Source of the DNA: JALYRV01 sp040902895
GTDB lineage: Bacteria; Acidobacteriota; Vicinamibacteria; Vicinamibacterales; SCN-69-37
Assembly: GCA_040902895.1 (NCBI GenBank)
Contig: JBBDWL010000099.1
Coordinates: 1 to 64,000 of the forward strand
Direction: 5' to 3'
Length of the DNA stretch: 64,000 bases
The notes beneath the pieces were generated by a model. The model did not search any database and was not told the DNA's origin. It was given only the letters and a program-made list of their open reading frames with translations. Shown piece by piece: positions 47,102 through 55,305 of the stretch (the stretch's first letter is position 1; each line of letters begins with the position of its first letter). Position numbers and translations under genes: made by a program.

Positions 47102-48322
47102 ATGACAGACACGTCCCGTCGCCGCACATTTTTAGCAGCGATCGCATTCGCCATATTGGCAGGCGCGCCGCCAGCCCTTGCACAGGAGGCCCGTCCGCTC
47201 GGACGTGCGCAGGCGCGGCCGCCGGAAGCCGCATCGGAACCGCAGGGATTTCTCCGTGAACCCGATGCGGTTCAACGCGTTATCCTCTTCGGCGATCGAA
47301 GGCTGGGCAACGGCGAGCTGACCAACGGCTGGTACATCGATACCGGCCACAACATGATTCCCGGAGCCGGCTGGCTGTCGGCCGGGCCCGGATACCGGCA
47401 GTGGTATGCGAACGATCGTGCCGTGATGGATGCCTCCGCGGCGATCTCGTGGCACGGCTACAAGACCACACAGGCGCGAGTCGAGTTCCCGCGGCTCGCC
47501 GGCGGTCGATTCCTGGTGGGCTCGCAAATGCGGTGGCAGGACTTTCCGCAGGTCGCGTACTTTGGTGAAGGGCCCGCGAGCTCCAAATCCAATCGCAGCG
47601 AGTACGGACTCCAGTCGTTGAATATCGTCGGGTACACAACCTTCCGTCCCGTGCAATGGTTCGGCATCGGTGCCAGTGTCGGCTGGCTCAAACCGTCGAT
47701 CGAATCGCGCGTGCCCGACGAGCCCTCGTTCATGCATTCAGAAGTCTCGATGACAGCCGATACGCGCGATTTCGCCGGCCATCCAACGCGCGGCGGACTC
47801 TATCGCGTGTCGGCCACCGATTTTTCGGACCGCGACACCGGCCTTTTCAGCTTCAGGCGCTACGAAGCGGAGGCCGCGCAGTTCCTGCCGCTTGCACAGT
47901 CCCGCATCGTCGTCGCGCTGCACGGCTGGCTCGTCGGCTCGGATACCGAAGCGGGACATGTCGTGCCGTTTTACCTGCAGCCGGCGCTTGGCGGCGGCAA
48001 TTCACTGCGCGGATATTCTGACTACCGGTTTCACGATCGCAACATGCTGCTCGTGAGTCTGGAGACGCGCGCGGCGATGATGATGCACGTCGACCTGGCG
48101 CTGTTCATGGACGCCGGAAATGTCGCGGCGCGCGTCGGAGACCTGGGCCTCGACAAGCGGTCATATGGCGCCGGCCTTCGGCTGCACTCGCGTCGTCAAA
48201 CCTTCGCGCGCATTGATGTCGCCCGCAGCGACGAGGGCTGGCGGTTCCTCCTGCGACTGGACGATCCGCTCAACCTGGCCCGGCTTGGGAAACGAACGGC
48301 GCCGGCGCCGTTCGTTCATTAG
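47102..48322 (+). CDS. Omp85/BamA-like surface antigen barrel protein, 406 aa
   Basis: Signal peptide (AAIAFAILAGAPPALAQ) and a 16-strand-type barrel of the D15/Omp85 surface-antigen family: GWYIDTGHNMIPGAGWLSAG, TTFRPVQWFGIGASVGW, GLYRVSATDFSDRDTGLFSF RRYE, FYLQPALGGGNSLRGYSDYR (the conserved RGY/LRGF site) and a C-terminal strand. No POTRA domains are present, so it is a short variant. An in-frame ATG at 47093 is possible. It is followed 4 nt later by a secreted protein with which it is probably co-transcribed. Confidence 0.87.
   Translation: MTDTSRRRTFLAAIAFAILAGAPPALAQEARPLGRAQARPPEAASEPQGFLREPDAVQRVILFGDRRLGNGELTNGWYIDTGHNMIPGAGWLSAGPGYRQWYANDRAVMDASAAISWHGYKTTQARVEFPRLAGGRFLVGSQMRWQDFPQVAYFGEGPASSKSNRSEYGLQSLNIVGYTTFRPVQWFGIGASVGWLKPSIESRVPDEPSFMHSEVSMTADTRDFAGHPTRGGLYRVSATDFSDRDTGLFSFRRYEAEAAQFLPLAQSRIVVALHGWLVGSDTEAGHVVPFYLQPALGGGNSLRGYSDYRFHDRNMLLVSLETRAAMMMHVDLALFMDAGNVAARVGDLGLDKRSYGAGLRLHSRRQTFARIDVARSDEGWRFLLRLDDPLNLARLGKRTAPAPFVH
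48291..48316. repeat. 26-bp perfect palindrome at the 3' end of the barrel gene
   Basis: AACGAACGGCGCC (48291-48303) followed directly by its reverse complement GGCGCCGTTCGTT (48304-48316). It lies in the last codons of the barrel gene and just before the next start. It could form an mRNA hairpin controlling expression of the second gene or limiting decay. No T tract follows. Confidence 0.6.
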
Positions 48323-48326
48323 AGGA

Positions 48327-49307
48327 ATGTCGGAAATGATGCAGCGAATCCGGGCGGCGGCGGTTATGGCAGCCACAATCGCAATCGTGCCGGCCTCCTG
48401 TGTGAGCGCGAAGCGTCCGGTGATGCCGAGCAGTCCGGTGCCGCCCGGCGCGAGTCTGTGGCAGGAGCCGTCCGACCTCGCGGAACGCGACGTGTTCAAC
48501 GGCCCCTGGGGGCCGGAGCGCGCGCCGGATCCGCAGGCGACCTTCGCATTGATCGAACGGAAGCACTCGGGCGTGAATCTCGGCATGACCGTGCGCGATC
48601 CGCAGGGACGTGAGTGGAGCGTGAAGCAGCCGTACCCCGGCGACATGGATTCCGAGGCGCCGGTGGAGGTCACGCTCTCCCGGCTGCTGTCCGCCATCGG
48701 ATATCACCAGCCTCCGGTGTACTACCTGCCGCAGTTCACGCTGAAGGATGACTGGGGGACACACGCCGAAATCGGGGGCCGGTTCCGGCTGAAGCTGGAA
48801 GAACTGGATGACACCGGACTCTGGCGCTGGGAAGACAACCCATTCGTTGGCTCACGGCCCTATCAGGGACTGCTCGCGCTGCTGACGATGTTCAACAGCA
48901 CGGACATGAAGAACAGCAACAATACGCTCTACGAATACAAAAACGGCAACCGTGTCGAGCAGTGGTACGCCGTCCGCGACATTGGCTCCGCGCTCGGCGA
49001 CACAGACCGCTTCGCGCCACGCAAGAACCATGCGGACACCTTTGAGCGCACGCCATTCATCCTGGGCGTCAACAACGGCCACGTCGAATTTGCTTACAGC
49101 GGCTGGTATAAGAACTACGTGCGGGACCGGATCACGCCCGCCGACGTCGTCTGGGCCGCCACGCTCCTCTCGAGACTCACGGACAAGCAGTGGGAAGACG
49201 CATTTCGAGCGGGAGGCTACGAGCCCGAGGTCGCCAACCGGTTCATCCGCAAGTTGCGCGAGAGAATCGAGCAGGGGAGAGCCCTGAGCCGGACGGCCGG
49301 CGAGTGA
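48327..49307 (+). CDS. Secreted protein with kinase-like motifs, 326 aa
   Basis: Signal peptide with a possible lipobox (AAVMAATIAIVPASC). The mature part has the spacing of an atypical kinase fold: WSVKQPYPGDMDSEAPVEVT (candidate ATP-binding Lys and helix-C Glu), LLSAIGYHQPPVYYLP, LLTMFNSTDMKNSNNTLYEY (catalytic-loop-like D..N) and WYAVRDIGSALGDT (DFG-like). No standard kinase family is matched by eye. It is encoded 4 nt after the barrel gene. An ATG at 48336 has a better-spaced ribosome binding site. Kinase activity is only a hypothesis. Confidence 0.7.
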   Translation: MSEMMQRIRAAAVMAATIAIVPASCVSAKRPVMPSSPVPPGASLWQEPSDLAERDVFNGPWGPERAPDPQATFALIERKHSGVNLGMTVRDPQGREWSVKQPYPGDMDSEAPVEVTLSRLLSAIGYHQPPVYYLPQFTLKDDWGTHAEIGGRFRLKLEELDDTGLWRWEDNPFVGSRPYQGLLALLTMFNSTDMKNSNNTLYEYKNGNRVEQWYAVRDIGSALGDTDRFAPRKNHADTFERTPFILGVNNGHVEFAYSGWYKNYVRDRITPADVVWAATLLSRLTDKQWEDAFRAGGYEPEVANRFIRKLRERIEQGRALSRTAGE

Positions 49308-49311
49308 CGAT

Positions 49312-51000
49312 TCAGGCGCGAGGTTGGGCGGTCGCAGCGATCTCCAGCGCCTCATCGAGCGCGTCCATCAGCTCGTCGACTTTGATCGGCTTGGTGAGAT
49401 AGCGGAGGAATCCTGCGTCGAGCCCCCGCTTGATATCGCGCGGCATCGCATTCGCGCTGAGCGCCACAACCGGGATGTGCGCGGTGGCAGGATCTGCGCG
49501 CAGAATCGCCAGCACGTCAAATCCGCTCAGTCCGGGCAGGTTGATATCCAGCAGGATGACCTCCGGCTGCGCTTCACGCGACCTCCGCACGCCCTCGGTG
49601 CCGTCGCGCGCGCTGAGAAGCTGCAGATCCGCGCGCAGGCCCAGGAGCTGTTCGACCAGCGCAAGGTTGGCAGGATTGTCCTCGACGTAGAGCAGCGTGC
49701 GCACCGGCGCGCCCGACACCGCCTGTGACAGCGCCGGTGACAGGACGCCATCCGACTGCGAGAAATCGGCCGCCGGCGCCGCGGCGTTCAACTCGATCCA
49801 GAACACGCTTCCTTTATCGACGACGCTCTCGACGCCGATGAGGCCGCCCATCAGCTCCACGAGCTGCTTGCTCACGACGAGGCCGATGCCCGTGCCCTTC
49901 TCGTTGCCGGTTTCCTGTCCGAGGCGATTGAACGACTGGAACAGCTGCGCCAGCTTCTCCGGCGGCAGTCCGGCGCCCGTATCCGCGATGCTGATGCGGA
50001 CGTGGCCCGCGGTGCTCGTGGTGTACGACACCACCACCGTCCCCCCGTCTGGCCGGTTGTATTTGAGCGCGTTCGACAGCAGATTGATGATGACCTGCTT
50101 CAACCTGACCCGATCGGCGTCGACGAAACAGGGCACGTCGAAGTGCGGGAAGGTCATGTGGATCCCGCGCGTCTGGCGCTCCGGCTCCACCAGCGTCTGG
50201 CATTCGATCATGACTTCGGCGAGCGACACCGGTTCGCGCGACAGCTGCAGTTTGCCCGATTCGATCTGCGCGAGATCGAGAATGCCGTTGATCAGCTCGA
50301 GCAGGTACCACCCGGCATGAAGAATATGGTCGACGCGCGCCGACTGCGATGGCGTGATGGCGCCGCGATCGATCTTCATCAGCTGGGCGAAACCGAGGAT
50401 GGCATTGAGCGGCGAGCGCAGCTCGTGGCTCATGCTCGAGAGAAAGTCCGATTTCGCGAGGTTGGCCCTCTCGAGCTCGACGTTCTTTTCCTGCAACACG
50501 TGGTCGAGGCGCTGGCGCTCGGTTTCGACGAGCCTGCGTGCCGTGTTGTCGGTGCCGATGAGGAGGTAGCCGATGATCGCGCCCAGATCGTCGCGCAGCG
50601 CCGTAACCGACACCGAGGCGGGCTGCCGGCTGCCGTCCTTGCGGATGTACGTCAGCTCGTAGATGTCCTCGATTCCGCGCGACGCCTTGAACACCAGGGC
50701 CTGGAACCCGGGGGTGATCGACGTGCCGACCGTGGCGCTGAGGGCTTCGGCGCGCGCGATCAGCTCCTGCGGATCGGAGATGTCGGCCGGCGTGATGGTG
50801 TTGACGACTTCAGCGGCCGTGTAGCCGAGCATGCGCTCGGCCCCTACGTTGAAGATCTGAATGACGCCTTTCTCATCAGTGGCGATACTCGAGAAGTTCA
50901 CACTGTTGAAAATCGCGTCCTGCAGCGCGCCGGTTTTCAGGAGCGCTTCTGCGGCGTCAGACGCGGATAGCTTTACGGGCATGTTGGCAGTATGAGGCAT
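49312..51000 (-). CDS. Hybrid histidine kinase/response regulator with PAS domain, 562 aa
   Basis: Order: PAS (about 15-140), HisKA with SDFLSSMSHELRSPLNAILG (phospho-His in SHE), HATPase with NLLSNALKYNR, DTGAGLPPEKL and GTGIGLVVSKQLVELMGG, and a C-terminal receiver with phospho-Asp in VILLDINLPGLSGFD and the TKPI end. No membrane segment, so a cytoplasmic sensor. Separated by 33 nt from a second hybrid kinase on the same strand; they may form one phosphorelay. Signal unknown. Confidence 0.93.
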   Translation of the reverse strand: MPHTANMPVKLSASDAAEALLKTGALQDAIFNSVNFSSIATDEKGVIQIFNVGAERMLGYTAAEVVNTITPADISDPQELIARAEALSATVGTSITPGFQALVFKASRGIEDIYELTYIRKDGSRQPASVSVTALRDDLGAIIGYLLIGTDNTARRLVETERQRLDHVLQEKNVELERANLAKSDFLSSMSHELRSPLNAILGFAQLMKIDRGAITPSQSARVDHILHAGWYLLELINGILDLAQIESGKLQLSREPVSLAEVMIECQTLVEPERQTRGIHMTFPHFDVPCFVDADRVRLKQVIINLLSNALKYNRPDGGTVVVSYTTSTAGHVRISIADTGAGLPPEKLAQLFQSFNRLGQETGNEKGTGIGLVVSKQLVELMGGLIGVESVVDKGSVFWIELNAAAPAADFSQSDGVLSPALSQAVSGAPVRTLLYVEDNPANLALVEQLLGLRADLQLLSARDGTEGVRRSREAQPEVILLDINLPGLSGFDVLAILRADPATAHIPVVALSANAMPRDIKRGLDAGFLRYLTKPIKVDELMDALDEALEIAATAQPRA

Positions 51001-51033
51001 TCGAGGTCCAGTGTCTGCCCCATTGTGGACGCC

Positions 51034-53004
51034 TCATGCCACAGGCGGATGAGGTGGTGCTGGTGTATCGAGGATGTCGCGCACCCTGCGCAGCAGGATC
51101 TGACTGGTGAAGGGTTTCTGCAGGAACGGAATATCCGAATCCATGATGCCTCGCCGGACGATGACCTCGGTCGTGTGCCCTGATATGACCATGAGCTTCG
51201 CCTCGGGCCGTGCGCTCCGCATTTCCGCAATCAACTTCGATAGGGGCATCCCTGGCATGACGGCGTCTGTCAGAATGAGATCGATCGCCGCGTCGAATCG
51301 CGCGGCGATCGCCACGGCCTCTTCGCCGGTTGTCGCTTCCAGCACACGATAACCGCGTCGCGCGAGCATGTTAGACGTGAGCCGTCGCACGCTCGGCTCG
51401 TCTTCCACCAGCAGAATCGTCTCGGTGCCGCCGGCCGGGTGCGCCACATGGTCCGGCTCGACGCGACTGACGGCCTCGTCGACGCGCGGCAGCCATATCC
51501 TGACGCGAGTGCCGCGCCCCGGTTCGCTGTCGATACTGATCTCTCCGCCGCTCTGCCTGACGATGCCGTACACCGTCGACAGTCCGAGGCCGGTGCCGTA
51601 GCCCTTTTCCTTCGTCGAAAAGAAGGGCTCGAAGACGCGGGCCCGCGTATCCTCGTCCATGCCGACGCCCGTATCGGTGACCGCGAGCATGACGTGGCGG
51701 CCTGGCGGAATCCCTGCGGGCTCGCCCGCAGTCTCAGGCTGCACATCGGCGGTGCCGACCTCGATGGTCAGCGCGCCTCCGTGCGGCATCGCGTCGCGCG
51801 CGTTCACGATCAGATTCATCAGCACCTGTTCGAGCTGTCCGCGGTCTGCCTTGACGCGTCCGCCCTGGCCTGCCACGGTGACGACCTGGATGTCATGGCC
51901 GACGAGCCTGCGGATCATGTTGTCCATGTCGCCTACGACGTCCGCGACGTCGAGCACCTTCAGCACGGCGAGCTGCTTGCGGCTGAAGGCAAGCAGCTGC
52001 GTCGTCAGTGATTCCGCCCGCTGCCCGGCCTTGTGGATTTCCTCGAGATCGCGGCGAAGGGGGCTCTGCGCGTCGACGGTGTTCAGCAGCAGGTCGCTGT
52101 AGCCCAGGATCGTCGTCAGCAGGTTGTTGAAATCGTGCGCAATTCCCCCGGCCAGGGTGCCGACGGCTTCGATCTTCTGCGAGTGCAGCAGCTGCGCCTC
52201 GAGCTGACGTTGTCTGGTGATGTCATGGTAGAGCGCGTAGGTGCCGATTAGCCGTCCCTTCTCGATCAGCGGCACGCCGTAGATTTCCACGTCGACGGGT
52301 GTGCCGTCCTTCCGGTGCCGCACGGTGGTGATGTGGACCGTCTCGCCGTTCCGTACGCGGCGCGTGACATCCGCCGCTTCCGCCCTGTGCGCGTCATCAG
52401 GTGGCGCGATCATCGCGTCGAGATCCCTGCCGATGATCTCGGAGCGGTCGTAGAGGAACAGGCGCTCGAACGCGGGATTCAGCAGCTCTACGCGAAAGCT
52501 GCTGTCGCGTCCGATGATGGCGATGGGACTGTGCTCGACGAGCGTGTTCAGATAGACCGTACGCTGCCGCAGGTCGTCCTCGGCACGCTTCCGCTCGGTG
52601 ATGTCGCGCACGAATCCGCAGAAGGCCGGCCTTCCTGCCGACGGCATGGGCGAAATCGCCAGCTCCACGGGAAACTCGCGGCCATCGCGGTGTTGCGCCG
52701 TGACTTCGATGCGCCTGCCGAGCACGGGCCCTTCGCCCGTTGCGAGGTAGTGCCGAAGGCCGCGCTCGTGCGCGGCGCGCAATGATGAAGGAATGATGGT
52801 GCTCGAGAGTGCGCGGCCGATGGCCTCCTCCCGCGACCAGCCGAAGATCTTTTCGGCCTGCGGATTCCACGCGGTAATCAGGCCATGCTCGTCCATGGTG
52901 ATGACGGCATCCAGCGCCGCGTCGATGATGCCGCGTGACCGCTCCTCGGATTCACGGAGCGCCGCTTCCATCCGGGCCTTCTGAATTGGGTCGCTGTGGT
53001 CCAT
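51034..53004 (-). CDS. Hybrid histidine kinase with PAS domains and receiver, 656 aa
   Basis: Two PAS domains (about 15-140 and 145-270, each with a PAC end such as GFVRDITERKRAEDDL and ALYHDITRQRQLEAQL), a HisKA-type phosphoacceptor (GTLAGGIAHDFNNLLTTILG), HATPase (MNLIVNARDAMPHGG; VFEPFFSTKEKGYGTGLGLS) and a C-terminal receiver (ILLVEDEPSVRRLTSNMLAR; DLILTDAVMPGM with Asp). Soluble. Likely partner of the kinase at 49312; targets not visible. Confidence 0.93.
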   Translation of the reverse strand: MDHSDPIQKARMEAALRESEERSRGIIDAALDAVITMDEHGLITAWNPQAEKIFGWSREEAIGRALSSTIIPSSLRAAHERGLRHYLATGEGPVLGRRIEVTAQHRDGREFPVELAISPMPSAGRPAFCGFVRDITERKRAEDDLRQRTVYLNTLVEHSPIAIIGRDSSFRVELLNPAFERLFLYDRSEIIGRDLDAMIAPPDDAHRAEAADVTRRVRNGETVHITTVRHRKDGTPVDVEIYGVPLIEKGRLIGTYALYHDITRQRQLEAQLLHSQKIEAVGTLAGGIAHDFNNLLTTILGYSDLLLNTVDAQSPLRRDLEEIHKAGQRAESLTTQLLAFSRKQLAVLKVLDVADVVGDMDNMIRRLVGHDIQVVTVAGQGGRVKADRGQLEQVLMNLIVNARDAMPHGGALTIEVGTADVQPETAGEPAGIPPGRHVMLAVTDTGVGMDEDTRARVFEPFFSTKEKGYGTGLGLSTVYGIVRQSGGEISIDSEPGRGTRVRIWLPRVDEAVSRVEPDHVAHPAGGTETILLVEDEPSVRRLTSNMLARRGYRVLEATTGEEAVAIAARFDAAIDLILTDAVMPGMPLSKLIAEMRSARPEAKLMVISGHTTEVIVRRGIMDSDIPFLQKPFTSQILLRRVRDILDTPAPPHPPVA

Positions 53005-53152
53005 GCGCGGATGCGCACTGTAACATCAGCCGGGATGTTGCGATCCGGGCATGCCCGAAAGCAGTTGCGCGAGATGGGCGAGCAGCAGGGCTTCACCCGT
53101 TGTCATGGCGCGGCGGGATGCAGGACTGATTCCAGCGGCGGCGCTGAGCGCG

Positions 53153-53542
53153 TCAGCGTTTCTCGGCGTCGCGGACGATCACCAGCACCTCGCCAGGCTT
53201 GACGAGGCCAAGGTTGCGGCGGGCGGCTTCTTCGATGGCCGCTGGATCTTCGAGCAGGCGCCGCGCATACTCGCGCTTGCGGGCGTTGTCGGCGCGCAGC
53301 CGGTGAATGGCGTCGAGCACCTGGGCCTGCTCGCGTCGCGCGCGGAACGTCTGGAGCAGACCCTTGTCGCCGACCAGCGCATCGATCGTGATGACGGCCG
53401 CCACGGCAAAGATCGCCAGCTGCACCATGCGCGTGCGGCGGGCGGCCGCCTGCGCCCGCGGCAGGACATCGGTCTTGCGCCGGGGGCGGATGCGCCGGTC
53501 AGGACCGGGCGAATCGACGTTTGGTGCCGCGGTGTCCGCCAT
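53153..53542 (-). CDS. ftsB: FtsB/DivIC-like septum formation protein, 129 aa
   Basis: One membrane helix (MVQLAIFAVAAVITIDALVG) followed by a leucine-zipper-like coiled coil (FRARREQAQVLDAIHRLRAD NARKREYARRLLEDP) and the short conserved end AAIEEAARRNLGLVKPGEVL, as in FtsB/DivIC. Part of the divisome FtsQLB complex. The N-terminus is basic and longer than in E. coli. The ATG at 53542 (MADTAAP) is chosen over longer in-frame starts. Divergent from cutA. Confidence 0.85.
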   Translation of the reverse strand: MADTAAPNVDSPGPDRRIRPRRKTDVLPRAQAAARRTRMVQLAIFAVAAVITIDALVGDKGLLQTFRARREQAQVLDAIHRLRADNARKREYARRLLEDPAAIEEAARRNLGLVKPGEVLVIVRDAEKR

Positions 53543-53622
53543 GCTGAAATGAACCGCGTTCTTTGTACCAAAGATCTGGCGGCAGTACAAGAGGAAACTG
53601 ACCTCAACGGAGAAAAGACCGC

Positions 53623-53952
53623 ATGCCCGAGTCCATAGCCGACTGCGTGCTCGTCCTCGTGACGGTACCGGCCGACAGCGAGGCCGAAGCCTTCGCGCAA
53701 AGTCTGGTCGCCACCGGCGTCGCCGCCTGCGTCAATCTGCTCGCGCCGATGCAGTCGGTGTATCGCTGGGACGGAGAGATTGAAACCGAGACCGAGCGGC
53801 AGGTGCTGATCAAGACCACCAGCGCGGCTGTCCCCGCGCTCTGGCAGCGCGTCCGAGACCTGCACTCCTACGACGTCCCGGAATTCCTCGTCGTGCCGAT
53901 CATCGACGGCAACGAAGCGTATCTGAAGTGGATCAGGACGAACGTGCTTTGA
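53623..53952 (+). CDS. cutA: CutA1 family protein, 109 aa
   Basis: Small trimeric alpha/beta protein: CVLVLVTVPADSEAEAFAQS, GVAACVNLLAPMQSVYRWDG and EFLVVPIIDGNEAYLKWI are the CutA1 signature blocks. Linked to divalent cation tolerance and to signalling, the precise role being unsettled. Normal length. Followed by a strong terminator at 53990-54027. Confidence 0.93.
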   Translation: MPESIADCVLVLVTVPADSEAEAFAQSLVATGVAACVNLLAPMQSVYRWDGEIETETERQVLIKTTSAAVPALWQRVRDLHSYDVPEFLVVPIIDGNEAYLKWIRTNVL

Positions 53953-53953
53953 G

Positions 53954-53987
53954 TAGGCCATCGGCCTTAGGCCCTGGGCCTTAGGGC
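53954..53987. repeat. Degenerate GCCTTAGG-type repeats
   Basis: TAGGCCATCGGCCTTAGGCC and GGGCCTTAGGGC, short palindromic units of the same family as the 7-bp tandem array at 54059-54130, on the other side of the cutA terminator. Confidence 0.6.
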
Positions 53988-53989
53988 AG

Positions 53990-54027
53990 AGCCGCCGGGC
54001 ACAACGGCCCGGCGGCTTTCCTTTTTT
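53990..54027 (+). terminator. Intrinsic terminator of cutA
   Basis: GCCGCCGGGC (53991-54000), 6-nt loop, GCCCGGCGGC (54007-54016), then TTTCCTTTTTT. A strong GC-rich hairpin with T tract 37 nt after the cutA stop. Confidence 0.9.
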
Positions 54028-54058
54028 ATGCGAAGCGCCGTTGTGCGCTGAGCATCAT

Positions 54059-54130
54059 GCCTATGGCCTATGGCCTATGGCCTATGGCCTGGCCTAAGGC
54101 CTAAGGCCTAAGGCCTATGGCCTAGGGCCT
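54059..54130. repeat. 7-bp tandem repeat array (GCCTATG/GCCTAAG)
   Basis: Four GCCTATG units, one shortened unit, three GCCTAAG units, one GCCTATG and a GCCTAGG end. The array lies between the convergent cutA and trans-sulfuration genes and enters the C-terminal codons of the latter (ALGHRP and stop). The period suggests replication slippage; copy number may vary between strains. Confidence 0.85.
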
Positions 54131-55268
54131 GATCGAGATCTTCGATCAGGTCTTCGATGTCTTCGATCCCTGCCGAGATTCTGACCATCGCATCGGTGAG
54201 GCCGATCTGGGCGCGGCGATCGGCCGGCACCGACGCATGCGTCATCGAGGCCGGATGCGAGATGAGCGTTTCGACCCCTCCGAGACTTTCCGCCAGTGAC
54301 ATCAGCCGCAGCCGCTCGAGCATGGCGCGCGCGGCCGCCTCGGATTCCAGCTCGAAGGTGAGCATGCCGCCGAACCCGCGCATCTGCCGCGCCGCCAGAT
54401 CGTGCTGCGGGTGGCTCTTCAATCCCGGATAAATCGTCCGCGTCACCTTCGGGTGCCCTTCGAGGAATTCCGCGAGGCGCTGGCCGTTCTCGTTGTGCTG
54501 CTTCATGCGCACCGCCAGCGTCTTGGTGCCTCGCAGCACGAGCCATGAATCGAACGGGCTCAGAATCCCGCCGGCCGAGTTCTGGATGAACTTCAGCCAC
54601 TCGATATGCTCGTCCTTGACCGCCACGACGACGCCGCCGACGCTGTCGCTGTGCCCGTTGAGATACTTCGTCGTGCTGTGCACGACGAGATCGGCGCCGA
54701 ACGCAATCGGCCGCTGCAGCACCGGGCTGGCGAAGGTGTTGTCGACGACGAGCGTCACGTCGTGCTTGCGCGCGATCGCGGCCACGCCGGCGAGATCCGT
54801 CAGGCGCAGCACCGGATTGGTCGGCGTCTCGATGAAGATCATCCTCGTCTTCGGCGTGATCGCCTGTTCGATCAGCTCGAGCCGCGAGGTGTCGACATAG
54901 CTGAAGGCCAGCTGATACCGCGTCAGCACCTTGTCGAACAACCGGAAGGTGCCGCCATACGTATTGTCGGTGACGACGGCATGATCGCCCGACTGCAGAA
55001 GCGTGAGGATGGCGCTGATCGCGGCCATGCCCGACGCAAACGCATACGCCGCCTTGCCGCCCTCGATGGCCGCGATGTTGCCCTCGAGCGCCGCCCGCGT
55101 CGGGTTCTGCGTGCGCCCGTACTCATAGCCCTTGTGCCGGCCCACGCCCTCCTGCACGTACGTCGACGTTTGATAGATCGGCGTGATGATCGCGCCGGTC
55201 GTCTCGTCAGGCGACTGTCCGGCGTGAATGCAGATGGTGGAGAAGCGCGCGTGCGCAGAAAGTTTCAT
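54108..55268 (-). CDS. Trans-sulfuration PLP enzyme (cystathionine gamma-synthase/lyase), 386 aa
   Basis: Cys/Met metabolism PLP-dependent enzyme: TRAALEGNIAAIEGGKAAYAFASG, VVDNTFASPVLQRPI and VVHSTTKYLNGHSDSVGG with the PLP Lys in TTKY. Either forms cystathionine from O-acylhomoserine (MetB) or cleaves it (MetC/CGL); sequence alone does not decide. Length usual. The last six residues (ALGHRP) and the stop are encoded by the tandem repeat at 54059-54130. Divergent from the SpoIIE gene. Confidence 0.93.
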   Translation of the reverse strand: MKLSAHARFSTICIHAGQSPDETTGAIITPIYQTSTYVQEGVGRHKGYEYGRTQNPTRAALEGNIAAIEGGKAAYAFASGMAAISAILTLLQSGDHAVVTDNTYGGTFRLFDKVLTRYQLAFSYVDTSRLELIEQAITPKTRMIFIETPTNPVLRLTDLAGVAAIARKHDVTLVVDNTFASPVLQRPIAFGADLVVHSTTKYLNGHSDSVGGVVVAVKDEHIEWLKFIQNSAGGILSPFDSWLVLRGTKTLAVRMKQHNENGQRLAEFLEGHPKVTRTIYPGLKSHPQHDLAARQMRGFGGMLTFELESEAAARAMLERLRLMSLAESLGGVETLISHPASMTHASVPADRRAQIGLTDAMVRISAGIEDIEDLIEDLDQALGHRP

Positions 55269-55305
55269 GGCCGGGACGGGATGATATCATTCGCACTTCG
55301 AACGC

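Noticed and set aside
46613..48322. One long fusion protein of merP region, reductase and barrel
   Set aside because: The open frame is continuous, but its first part is antisense-like reading of merP in another frame, and the barrel has its own start and signal peptide at 47102.
54059..54130. CRISPR or REP element
   Set aside because: The unit is only 7 bp and the array is contiguous without spacers.
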